Assembly: GCF_022664455.2 (NCBI RefSeq)
Contig: NZ_JAKRKC020000003.1
Coordinates: 992,001-1,056,000 of the forward strand
Reading direction: 5' to 3'
Length of the DNA: 64,000 bases
Source: Actinomadura luzonensis
GTDB lineage: Bacteria; Actinomycetota; Actinomycetes; Streptosporangiales; Streptosporangiaceae
This document shows positions 31,804 through 39,020 of this stretch, piece by piece. Under the pieces are notes generated by a model. That model had not been told where the DNA came from and searched no databases. It worked only from the letters and a program-made list of their open reading frames with translations. How positions within the stretch are numbered: position 1 is the first letter of the stretch; every line of letters starts with the position of its first letter. Both the position numbers and the translations under genes were made by a program.

Positions 31804-33271
31804 GGGTTATGTCTACGCCTACCCCCACAAGACGGCCTACCGGCCGCTGCGCCCCCGGCCGCCGCTCACCGAGGTCTGGGCCGGGGAGCGGGCGGGCGCG
31901 CTGTACGTGCACATCCCGTTCTGCGAGATGCGCTGCGGCTTCTGCAACCTGTTCACCCGCACCGGCGCGCCGGAGGACCTGGTCACGGCCTACCTCGACA
32001 CGCTGGAGCGCCAGGCGGTCCAGGTACGCGACGCGCTGGACGAGACGGCCTTCGCCACGGCCGCGTTCGGCGGCGGCACGCCGACCTACCTCGCCGCGGG
32101 CGAGCTGGCCCGGCTGTTCGACCTGACCGAGAAGGCGATGGGCGTCGACCTGGCGGCGATCCCGCTGTCGGTCGAGACCTCCCCCGCCACGGCGACGCCC
32201 GACCGCCTGGCGGTGCTGGCCGAACGCGGCACCACGCGCGTGTCGATCGGCGTGCAGAGCTTCATCGACGCCGAGGCCCGCTCCGCCGTCCGCCCGCAGC
32301 GGCGGGCCGAGGTCGACGCCGCGCTCGACGCGATCCGGGCGTCCGGCGTGCCGGTGCTCAACATCGACCTCATCTACGGCATCGACGGCCAGACGGTCGG
32401 CTCCTGGCTGCACTCGATCGAGACGGCGCTGTCCTGGCGGCCGGAGGAGATTTACCTCTACCCGCTGTACGTCCGCCCGCTCACCGGGCTCGGCCGGCAG
32501 GGCCGGGCGTGGGACGACCAGCGGCTGGAGCTGTACCGGGCGGGGCGGGACCGGCTGGTGGCGGCGGGGTACGAACAGGTGTCGATGCGCCTGTTCCGCC
32601 TCCCCACCACCGCCACCCACCCCACCGCCACCCACCCCGCTGCCACCCACCCCGCTGCCACCCACCCCACCGCCACCCACCCCACCGTCACCCCGTCCCT
32701 CGCCACCCCGTCCCCCGTCATCCCGTCCCCCGTCATCCCGTCCCCCGTCATCCCGTCCCCCGTCATCCCGTCCCCCGCCGCCTCGGCAGTGGCCGCCGCC
32801 GACTACTGCTGCCAGACCGACGGCATGGTGGGCCTCGGATGCGGCGCGCGGTCGTACACGAGCGCGCTCCACTACTCCTTCGAGTACGCCGTCGAGGCCC
32901 GGCACGTACGCGCGATCATCGACGACTACGTGGGCCGGGAGGACTTCGGCGTGGCGAACGTGGGGTTCGCGCTCTCGCTCGGCGAGCGCAAGCGGCGGCA
33001 CCTGATCCAGTCGTTGCTGCAGGCCGGCGGGCTGTCGCGGGCGCTCTACCGGGAGCGGTTCGGCGTCGACGTCCTCGACGACTTCCCGCCGCAGCACACC
33101 GGCGCGGCCCCCGGCGGCGGCCCGTCGCTGGAGCCGTTCGCCGGCTGGTTGCTGATCGACGACGACACCGTCCGGCTCACCGCGGAGGGCCTCGCGCACT
33201 CGGACGCGATCGGGCCCGCGCTCTTCTCCCCGCAGGTCAGGCGGCTCATGGACGAGTACGCGCCATGCTGA
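31790..33271 (+). CDS. STM4012 family radical SAM protein (HemN/HemW-like)
   Basis: This 493-residue enzyme has the radical SAM motif CxxxCxxC as Cys-45, Cys-49 and Cys-52 in YVHIPFCEMRCGFCNLFT, preceded by the HemN-type YVHIPFC. It also has AAFGGGTPTYL (SAM-binding), LSVETSPATATPDRLAVLAE and VSIGVQSFIDAEA. A later GLGCGARSYTSALHYSF resembles the HemW-like C-terminal half. It is not the heme-pathway enzyme, given its divergent sequence and cluster. Residues 274-327 are a tandem-repeat insert (TATHP five times, then VIPSP four times) between the barrel and the YCCQTDGMVGLG segment. GGAGG at 31782-31786 supports the ATG. Confidence 0.9.
   Translation: MRPYEGYVYAYPHKTAYRPLRPRPPLTEVWAGERAGALYVHIPFCEMRCGFCNLFTRTGAPEDLVTAYLDTLERQAVQVRDALDETAFATAAFGGGTPTYLAAGELARLFDLTEKAMGVDLAAIPLSVETSPATATPDRLAVLAERGTTRVSIGVQSFIDAEARSAVRPQRRAEVDAALDAIRASGVPVLNIDLIYGIDGQTVGSWLHSIETALSWRPEEIYLYPLYVRPLTGLGRQGRAWDDQRLELYRAGRDRLVAAGYEQVSMRLFRLPTTATHPTATHPAATHPAATHPTATHPTVTPSLATPSPVIPSPVIPSPVIPSPVIPSPAASAVAAADYCCQTDGMVGLGCGARSYTSALHYSFEYAVEARHVRAIIDDYVGREDFGVANVGFALSLGERKRRHLIQSLLQAGGLSRALYRERFGVDVLDDFPPQHTGAAPGGGPSLEPFAGWLLIDDDTVRLTAEGLAHSDAIGPALFSPQVRRLMDEYAPC
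32609..32770 (+). repeat. Two adjacent 15-bp minisatellites in the STM4012 gene
   Basis: Array A: five 15-base units at 32609-32683 of the form ACCGCCACCCACCCC, with ACC/GCT variants. Array B: four identical 15-base units TCCCCCGTCATCCCG at 32711-32770, with degenerate units between. All are in frame, coding for TATHP/AATHP and PVIPS-type repeats, and length changes in whole units keep the reading frame. Confidence 0.95.
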
Positions 33272-34101
33272 CGATCCTCTACCGCGGCCCGCTGGCGAGC
33301 TGCGACTACGACTGCGCGTACTGCCCGTTCGCCAAGCGGCGCGACACGCCCGGGCAGTTGCGGGCCGACCGGGCGGCGCTGGAGCGGTTCACGGCGTGGG
33401 TGCGCGAGCAGCCGTTCGAGGTGTCGGTGCTGTTCACGCCGTGGGGCGAGGGGCTGGTGCGGTCGTGGTACCGGCGGGCCCTGGTCGAGCTGTCCTGGCT
33501 GCCGAACGTGGCCCGGGTCGCCATCCAGACGAACCTGAGCTGCCGCACCGGATGGCTCGCCGAGGCGTCGCCGGAGCGGGCGGCGTTGTGGGTGACGTAC
33601 CACCCGACGCAGGTGCCGTACGAGCGGTTCGTGGCGAAGGTGCGCTCGCTGCCGGTGCGGCACAGCGTGGGCATCGTGGGTGATCCCGCCCATCTGCCGC
33701 ACGCCCGGCGGTTGCGGGCCGAGCTGCCCGCCTCGACGTACCTGTGGGTGAACGCCGAGGAGGGCCGTCTCTACACCGACGCCGAGGCGGCGGAGTGGTC
33801 GGAGATCGACCCGCACTTCCACCACAGCCGCTTCGCGCACGCCAGCGCCGGGCTGCCGTGCCGCACCGGCGACGACGTGATCTCGGTGAACGGCGACGGC
33901 GTCGTGCGCCGCTGCCACTTCGTCCCCGAGGTGCTGGGCAACCTGTACGACGGGTCCTACCGGCCGGCGCTGCGTCCCCGTCCGTGCCCGGCGGCGTCCT
34001 GCGACTGCCACATCGGCTACGTCCACCTGGAGCCGCTCGCCCTCTACGACGTCTTCGCCGGCGGCGTGCTCGAACGCATCCCGGCCGCCTGGCCGCGCTG
34101 A
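33265..34101 (+). CDS. STM4011 family radical SAM protein with SPASM-like C-terminus
   Basis: This 278-residue enzyme has an N-terminal radical SAM CxxxCxxC motif (Cys-13, Cys-17, Cys-20 in LASCDYDCAYCPFAK). The C-terminus has five more cysteines: GLPCRTGDDVISVNGDGVVR (Cys-199), RRCHFVPEVLGNLYDG (Cys-217), and PCPAASCDCHIGYVH (Cys-241, 246, 248). The spacing and the DGVVRRC-LGNL pattern resemble SPASM/twitch auxiliary-cluster domains of peptide-modifying radical SAM enzymes; that assignment is inference. The ATG overlaps the STM4012 gene by 7 bases. It ends the six-gene block and is 5 bases from a convergent regulator. Confidence 0.9.
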   Translation: MLTILYRGPLASCDYDCAYCPFAKRRDTPGQLRADRAALERFTAWVREQPFEVSVLFTPWGEGLVRSWYRRALVELSWLPNVARVAIQTNLSCRTGWLAEASPERAALWVTYHPTQVPYERFVAKVRSLPVRHSVGIVGDPAHLPHARRLRAELPASTYLWVNAEEGRLYTDAEAAEWSEIDPHFHHSRFAHASAGLPCRTGDDVISVNGDGVVRRCHFVPEVLGNLYDGSYRPALRPRPCPAASCDCHIGYVHLEPLALYDVFAGGVLERIPAAWPR

Positions 34102-34106
34102 CGCGG

Positions 34107-34589
34107 TCAGGCGTCCCGGCCCTCGGCCTCCTGGAGCCGCCGCCACTTCGCCATCGACTGCTCGATCTCCTCGCGGATGAACGCGAAGAACCGGCTGGTC
34201 TCCGCCAGCCGCCGCCCGGCCGGGGAGTCGAGGCCGAGGAGCGCGGTGCCCTCGTCGGCGCCGTCCCGCACCCGGACCAGCATCGGGTCGGACTGGCTGA
34301 TGAAGTGGCTCCAGGTGTGCTCGTGGACGCGGCAGAAGTCGTGCCGGGTACCAGGTTCGCGGCCGCGCTCGACCAGCCGGACCTGCACCAGGTACTTGAC
34401 CGCCCCCGAGATCGCGGGCGCGCCGACGCCCAGGTGCTCGGCCAGCTCGGCGGCCGTCAGCCTGCCGGAGTCGGTGACCAGCAGGGCGGCGTACACGCGG
34501 GCGGCCATCCGCGGCATGCCGGACTCGACCATGATCTGCGCGAACCGTTCGCGGAAATCAGCGATGGCGCCCTCGTCCGCTCGCGTCAC
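34107..34589 (-). CDS. GbsR/MarR-type winged-helix regulator
   Basis: This 160-residue protein has the GbsR/MarR pattern: FAQIMVESGMPRMAARVYAA, LTAAELAEHLGVGAPAISGAVKYLVQVRLV (recognition helix), then the wing ERGREPGTRHDFCRVHEHTW and a helical C-terminus EEIEQSMAKWRR. GTG 34589 was chosen because GAGGAGGGA lies about 7 bases upstream; longer in-frame starts lack a site. It is divergent from the methyltransferase gene, and a 23-bp palindrome lies between. It is likely autoregulated and controls that gene. Confidence 0.85.
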   Translation of the reverse strand: MTRADEGAIADFRERFAQIMVESGMPRMAARVYAALLVTDSGRLTAAELAEHLGVGAPAISGAVKYLVQVRLVERGREPGTRHDFCRVHEHTWSHFISQSDPMLVRVRDGADEGTALLGLDSPAGRRLAETSRFFAFIREEIEQSMAKWRRLQEAEGRDA

Positions 34590-34628
34590 CGCGGCTCCCT
34601 CCTCGGGGTCGAACACTATCGATTCCGA

Positions 34629-34651
34629 TATTTCACGAAATTCGTGAAATA
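34629..34651. promoter_or_regulatory. 23-bp palindromic operator
   Basis: Perfect inverted repeat with 11-bp arms TATTTCACGAA / TTCGTGAAATA around a central A (34640). This AT-rich island is in the 79-base gap between a GbsR/MarR gene and the divergent methyltransferase, so it is very probably the regulator's operator. Confidence 0.8.
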
Positions 34652-34668
34652 AGAGTACCGTTGTCGTC

Positions 34669-35487
34669 GTGAAGGATACGGAACTCGTGGGGGTGCAGCA
34701 GACGCTCAACCCCGTCCTCAAAGCCAAAGCGCTGGACAACCGGCTGCCCGACCCGATCCTCGGCGACGAGCACGCCGAGCGGGTGATGCGCCGCCTCGAC
34801 CCCGCCTACGACAAGGACAGGTTCGGCCGCAGCCAGATCGGCCTGGCCGCCGTGGTGCGCGCCAAGGCCCACGACGACTGGGCGCGGAGCTACCTCGCCG
34901 ACCACCCCGACGCGGTGGTCCTGCACCTGGGCTGCGGCCTCGACGCCCGGGTGTACCGGATCGACCCGCCCCCCACCGTCGACTGGTACGACCTGGACTA
35001 CCCCTCCGTCATCGCACTGCGGCGGGAGCTCCTGCCGCCGCGCGAGCACTACACCCTCATCGCCTCCGACGTCACCGATCTGACCTGGCTGGACCGCGTC
35101 CCCCGGGGCCGGCCGGCGCTGATGATCGCCGAGGGCCTGGTGCCGTACCTGACCGAGCCGGACGTCCGGCGGCTGCTCACCAGCGTCGTCGACGCCTTCC
35201 CGACCGGCCGGCTCCAGTTCGACACGACGCCGGTCTGGGCCTGGCGCTTCTCCAGATGGGACCCCACGCTGCGCAGGTACGGCGGCGCCCAGTTCCACTG
35301 CGGCTTCGACGACCCGGCGGCACTGGCCGACTGGCACCCTCGGCTCGAGTACGTGGACGAGAAGCCGATGTACGACGCGCCGATCCTGATGGCCAAGGCC
35401 CCGGCCGGCACCCGCCGCTTGTACCGGGTCCTGAACCTCGTGCCGGGCATGAAACGATCCACCCGCATCGTCCGGTTCCGCTTCTGA
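34669..35487 (+). CDS. Class I methyltransferase, LCMT/TcmP-like
   Basis: This 272-residue protein belongs to the leucine carboxyl methyltransferase-like family (PF04072), which also contains the TcmP-type O-methyltransferases. It shows LPDPILGDEHAERVMRRLD, the SAM-binding VVLHLGCGLDARVYRIDPP, VDWYDLDYPSVIALRRELLP and the substrate-side LMIAEGLVPYLTEPDVRRLL. It transfers a methyl group to an unknown acceptor. GTG 34669 is preceded by no clear ribosome-binding site. The divergent GbsR/MarR gene and the 23-bp palindrome suggest dedicated repression. Confidence 0.88.
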   Translation: MKDTELVGVQQTLNPVLKAKALDNRLPDPILGDEHAERVMRRLDPAYDKDRFGRSQIGLAAVVRAKAHDDWARSYLADHPDAVVLHLGCGLDARVYRIDPPPTVDWYDLDYPSVIALRRELLPPREHYTLIASDVTDLTWLDRVPRGRPALMIAEGLVPYLTEPDVRRLLTSVVDAFPTGRLQFDTTPVWAWRFSRWDPTLRRYGGAQFHCGFDDPAALADWHPRLEYVDEKPMYDAPILMAKAPAGTRRLYRVLNLVPGMKRSTRIVRFRF

Positions 35488-35804
35488 CCCCCGTCCATCC
35501 CCGACCGTCCACCCGGCATCAGCCGGAGCCGGCGACGGGACGCTCCGGCCCCGCTCAGCCGCTCGTGACGGCTTCCACGAGGTCGCCAGGAGGACCCACC
35601 TCGTCCCGCCTGGCGGTCGCCGCTCGACACTGTCACCTGCCGGCCACCGCATGGGCGAGGTAGGAGATCCAGGAGCGGTGCGGGGATTCCGTCTCTTCCG
35701 TCCTGGCCAGGTGTTGATCTCCAGGACCCAGACCAAGACGTGGTCCGGGCCGTGAGCACGCAGCACAGCCGGTGCCGGTGCCTGGCTCCAGCTCTTGCGG
35801 TGGG
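35488..35804. other. 317-base gap, no gene supported
   Basis: This stretch between convergent genes has a weaker codon-position bias than its neighbours. A minus-strand frame contains DHVLVWVLEINTWPGR, which looks protein-like, but it lacks a family match I know and has no sound start. It may be decayed coding sequence. I see no clear terminator. Confidence 0.4.
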
Positions 35805-36977
35805 TCAGGTTTCGCGTTCGGGCCGGTAGTCCTTCTCCTCGACGCCGAACGTCCAGGCCACGCCTTCCCTCGCCCGCCGCACCCACGGCGGGACCCGCAG
35901 GAAGTACGTGCGCCGGCTGCCGTCGGGCTCCGGGGTCGAGTTGACCACCTCCACCATGGTGATCGGCTCGTCGTCGGGCAGGTCGATGCGCCAGAGCACG
36001 CCCGTCTCGTCGCGTTGCAGGGGCTGGGCGCCCGACTCGGCGAGGTAGCGGTCGATGCCGAAGTGTTCGAGCATGGCGCGCCGCAGCTCGGCGTTCTCCT
36101 CGGCGCGGATGCGCTCGGGGGTGAGCCGGCGCATCGACGTGCCGAAGTCGGCGGGCACCGGCATGCCGTGCCAGGCGTGCAACGCGAACCCGTCGGCGTA
36201 GGCGAGGGCCGGCCCGTCGGCCCTGTGCAGCCGGCCGAGGTCGTCGAGGTGCAGCTCGACGGGCCGTTCGGTGACGATGGCGACCCGCTCGTACGGCCAC
36301 CACCACCCGGCGCACCCGGCCACCCGCCTCAGCCCCCGGAGCCCCCGCAGCCCTCGGAGCACGTCGAGCCCCGCTTCCCCGTCGGGCTCCGCGCTCTCCT
36401 CCGCTCCCCCGTCCAGCTTGTCGAAGGCGGCGAGCCAGGGCGCGTCGTGCTGCCCCAGCACCGCGTCCAGCGTCGCCACCCGCAGCTCTTCCCCGCCCAG
36501 CTCGGCCAGCCCCCGCCGGATGGCCGTGATGAGCCGGTCGGCCTGCGGCCAGAGCCGCCCGCCGGTCTCGTCCCAGAGCGCCGCCCAGCCCGTCGGGCCG
36601 AGCTCCGCGTACGCGGCCCGCCGCGCCCGCTCCCAGGGCGTGGTGCGGACCGCCTCCCGTACGACCCGTCCCGGCTCGCCGAGCCCGCGCAGCACGTCGA
36701 AGGGCACGAGCGGCCCGGCCTCGGCCCCGCCCGCCGTGCGCAGCGCGGCCGCCGCGTGCCGCCGCCGATGCGCCTCGGCCTCTTCCAGTTCCTTGCGCCG
36801 CCGGTCGTCGCCGCCCAGCCAGGCCGCCGCGAGCGCCCCGGCGGCGGGCGAGGGCAGCGTGATCACGTGTGCCGGCTCGCCGAGCCCCGCCTCGCGGTAC
36901 GCCTGCCGCACCGCCTCCTCCACGCCGTCGCCCGGCCCGGTGGCCAGGAGGGCCCGCTCCCAGGTCAGCGTCTCCAT
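35805..36977 (-). CDS. DUF6745 domain protein
   Basis: This 390-residue protein has an Ala-rich helical N-terminal half (ERALLATGPGDGVEEAVRQA, RRRKELEEAEAHRRRHAAAA) and a C-terminal part with the DUF6745 pattern: GWWWPYERVAIVTERPVELH, LGRLHRADGPALAYADGFALHAWHG, and EPITMVEVVNSTPEPDGSRR followed by TYFLRVPPW. The family is widespread in actinomycetes and uncharacterised. The HRxDGPA segment resembles antirepeat-like modules. Its ATG overlaps the TGA of the upstream 98-residue gene as TGATG, indicating translational coupling and a joint role. Confidence 0.8.
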   Translation of the reverse strand: METLTWERALLATGPGDGVEEAVRQAYREAGLGEPAHVITLPSPAAGALAAAWLGGDDRRRKELEEAEAHRRRHAAAALRTAGGAEAGPLVPFDVLRGLGEPGRVVREAVRTTPWERARRAAYAELGPTGWAALWDETGGRLWPQADRLITAIRRGLAELGGEELRVATLDAVLGQHDAPWLAAFDKLDGGAEESAEPDGEAGLDVLRGLRGLRGLRRVAGCAGWWWPYERVAIVTERPVELHLDDLGRLHRADGPALAYADGFALHAWHGMPVPADFGTSMRRLTPERIRAEENAELRRAMLEHFGIDRYLAESGAQPLQRDETGVLWRIDLPDDEPITMVEVVNSTPEPDGSRRTYFLRVPPWVRRAREGVAWTFGVEEKDYRPERET

Positions 36978-37273
36978 CAGTCGGCCACCACCCGGTAGGA
37001 GCCGGGCACGTACTCGCGCTGCCGGACGACGCGGTACCAGCCCTTGGGCAGCGAGATCGCGGCGTGCTCCTCGTGCACGAGCCTGCCGCCCTCGGGCAGG
37101 TGCAGGAAGCCGCCGGACAGCGTGCCGGGGCCGGGGATGGCGTGGCAGTGCCCGGTCGCCTCGCCGTACGCCAGCACCAGCCGCCCGCGAGCGTCCCTGG
37201 GCTCGGGGCGCAACGTGCGGGGCGCGGACTCCTCGGGCACGGGCACGATCAGGATGTCGCCCTGTCGGTACAT
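36977..37273 (-). CDS. Small protein coupled to the DUF6745 gene
   Basis: This 98-residue protein starts MYRQGDILIVPVPEESAPRT and contains LVLAYGEATGHCHAIPGPGT, LHLPEGGRLVHEEHAAISLP and GWYRVVRQREYVPGSYRVV. The sequence looks like a compact beta-barrel. HxH in TGHCHAI and HEEH are possible metal-binding groups. I do not know a function. GGAGG lies 6 bases upstream of the ATG. It is the first gene of a two-gene unit; the next gene begins inside its stop codon. Homologues that I recall sit beside DUF6745 genes in other actinomycetes. Confidence 0.75.
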   Translation of the reverse strand: MYRQGDILIVPVPEESAPRTLRPEPRDARGRLVLAYGEATGHCHAIPGPGTLSGGFLHLPEGGRLVHEEHAAISLPKGWYRVVRQREYVPGSYRVVAD

Positions 37274-37363
37274 CGACCAACCTCCATGTCGGGGGGATGA
37301 TCGCAAGCTACCGAGCGCGACCGACAATTCCGGGGGGAGGCGGCCAGGGCGGAGGCAGGCAGG

Positions 37364-38080
37364 TCAGCGGTGGCGGGCGCGGGAGGCGGCGGCGTGGGCG
37401 CGGTTGGCGCAGCGGGTGGAGCAGAACTGGCGGCGGCCGGGGCGGCTGCGGTCGACGAAGGCGTCCTGGCAGGGGCGGGCGGCGCAGCGGCGGAGGCGGT
37501 GCCAGTCGCCCGCGGCCGCCAGGTCCAGGAGGTCGGTGACGGCTCGGACGGCGAGGCGTTCGGCCAGGGGCGCGCCTTGGCGGGCGGTGAGGCGCAGGCG
37601 GGGGATGTCGGAGGCGGTTTCGACGGCGGGCCGCAGCGGCAGGTCGGCCACCCATCGGGCCAGGGCGCGGGCGCGATCGTCCGGAGAGGGGAGGCCGGGG
37701 GGAAGGGCAGCGGCCGGTTCGTGAGCCGGGGCGACGGCCCCCTCGGCGGGGGACTCGGGAGCGGGGGACTCGGGAGCGGGGGACTCGGGAGCGGGGGACT
37801 CGGGAGCGGGGGACTCGGGAGCGGAGGGCTCGGAGGCGGGGGCGCGGTCGGTGGCGGCCTGGGAGGGGGAGGCGGCGGACAGTACGGAGCGGAGGCGGGT
37901 GCGGATCTCGCGGACGGCTGCGAGGTCGGCGGGGGTCAGCGGGCCGCAGGGTTCCTTGAGCTCGGCGCAGAAGCGTTCGAGGGCCGCTGCGTCCGGGAGC
38001 CGTTCGGGCTCGTCCAGGTATTCATCCCACGTGTTGGCCAGGTCGAGGGCCACCAGGCCCGTCTCCGCGTACTGGCGCAT
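37364..38080 (-). CDS. CGNR zinc-finger (ABATE domain) regulator
   Basis: This 238-residue protein has the ABATE/CGNR layout. An N-terminal domain (ALDLANTWDEYLDEPERLPD, AAVREIRTRLRSVL) and a central segment are followed by the C-terminal zinc finger RCAARPCQDAFVDRSRPGRR with QFCSTRCANRAHAAASRARH, giving C-x4-C and C-x3-CxNR. Such proteins are predicted stress-response transcription regulators. Between the halves lies a disordered tract of five APESP repeats (about residues 86-110), made by a 15-bp tandem repeat and unusual for the family. It is divergent from the arginase-family gene with 29 bases between starts. Confidence 0.87.
   Translation of the reverse strand: MRQYAETGLVALDLANTWDEYLDEPERLPDAAALERFCAELKEPCGPLTPADLAAVREIRTRLRSVLSAASPSQAATDRAPASEPSAPESPAPESPAPESPAPESPAPESPAEGAVAPAHEPAAALPPGLPSPDDRARALARWVADLPLRPAVETASDIPRLRLTARQGAPLAERLAVRAVTDLLDLAAAGDWHRLRRCAARPCQDAFVDRSRPGRRQFCSTRCANRAHAAASRARHR
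37751..37825 (-). repeat. 15-bp minisatellite in the CGNR regulator gene
   Basis: Five 15-base units GGACTCGGGAGCGGG run without a break from 37751 to 37825; only the last base of the last unit differs. On the coding strand they read APESP repeats. In-frame length variation is expected. Confidence 0.95.
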
Positions 38081-38109
38081 CCGGCCACCTCCTTGCTAGC
38101 GTCAGGGCT

Positions 38110-39009
38110 ATGGAAAGAATAACCCCTGACGCGACCGGACCTCGACCCACGGCAGTGCTGGACGCGCCGTCCAACCTCGGCCTGCGGCCGCTCGCGCCGG
38201 ACACCGTCCCCGGCTGCTACAAGGCGCCCTGGGCGCTGCGCGACACCGGCCTCCTGGAGCGGATCGGCGCGGCGGACGCGGGCGCGCTCGTGCCGCCCCG
38301 CTACGTCGCCACCTGGGAGCCGGGCGACGGCGTGCGCAACGGCCCCGCCATCGCCTCCTATGCCCGCGCGCTCGCCGACCGGGTGACCAAGCTGCGGGCC
38401 GACGGCGCGTTCCCGGTCCTGCTGGGCGGCGACTGCTCGATCCTGCTCGGACCCGCACTGGCGTTGCGGCACGCGGGCCGGTACGGGCTGGCGTACCTGG
38501 ACGCGCACGCCGATTTCCGGCATCTCGGCAACTCGCCGCACGTGGGCGCGGCCGCCGGGGAGGCCGTCGCGCTGGTGACCGGGCGCGGTGACGACTATCT
38601 GACCGATCTGGACGGGCTGCGGCCGTACGTCAGGGATGAGGACGTGATCCTGCTCGGGGTGCGGGACGAGGAGGACCTGCGGGATGTCGAGGGCAGCGGG
38701 CTCGCGTACGTCCCCGGCGACCGGCTCGTCCGCGATGCGGAGCGGGCGGCGGAGCTGCTGGCGCGCGAGGAGCTGGACGGGTTCTGGATCCACCTGGACG
38801 CCGACGTCCTCGACCCGTCCGTCCTGCCGGCCGTCGACTCCCCCGCCCCCGGCGGGCTCCAGCCCGACGAGCTGGTCCAGCTCGTCCGCGGGCTCGTCCG
38901 GCTGCCCGGCGCCGCCGGCCTCCAGGTGACGATCTTCGACCCGGACCTGGACGAGAGCGGCGAGCAGGCCGCGCTGCTGGCGGACGTCCTGGTGGCCGCG
39001 CTGGAGTGA
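38110..39009 (+). CDS. Arginase/agmatinase family protein
   Basis: This 299-residue ureohydrolase shows all manganese-binding motifs: FPVLLGGDCSILLGPALALR (GGDC; His is replaced by Cys-Ser here), LAYLDAHADFRHLG (DAHAD), and DGFWIHLDADVLDPSVLPAVDSP (DxDxLDP). The GGDCS form is seen in several actinobacterial arginase-like proteins rather than in classic agmatinase (GGDHS). It would hydrolyse a guanidino compound to urea plus an amine, but the exact substrate is not readable from sequence. The ATG is preceded by a poor ribosome-binding site. No arginine-catabolism genes are adjacent. Confidence 0.85.
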   Translation: MERITPDATGPRPTAVLDAPSNLGLRPLAPDTVPGCYKAPWALRDTGLLERIGAADAGALVPPRYVATWEPGDGVRNGPAIASYARALADRVTKLRADGAFPVLLGGDCSILLGPALALRHAGRYGLAYLDAHADFRHLGNSPHVGAAAGEAVALVTGRGDDYLTDLDGLRPYVRDEDVILLGVRDEEDLRDVEGSGLAYVPGDRLVRDAERAAELLAREELDGFWIHLDADVLDPSVLPAVDSPAPGGLQPDELVQLVRGLVRLPGAAGLQVTIFDPDLDESGEQAALLADVLVAALE

Positions 39010-39020
39010 GGCCGGCCCGG

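Noticed and set aside
32609..32770. CRISPR-like regular repeats
   Set aside because: Units are 15 bases without spacers, are in frame within a radical SAM gene, and no cas gene is present.
31790..33271. Coproporphyrinogen dehydrogenase / HemW gene
   Set aside because: The CxxxCxxC and HIPFC motifs are shared, but the rest diverges, and the neighbours are the STM4011-4015 families rather than heme or hrcA-dnaJ genes.
35488..35804. A decayed gene on the minus strand (DHVLVWVLEINTWPGR)
   Set aside because: The fragment is suggestive but has no start, no family match I know and poor codon bias around it; listed only as an empty gap.
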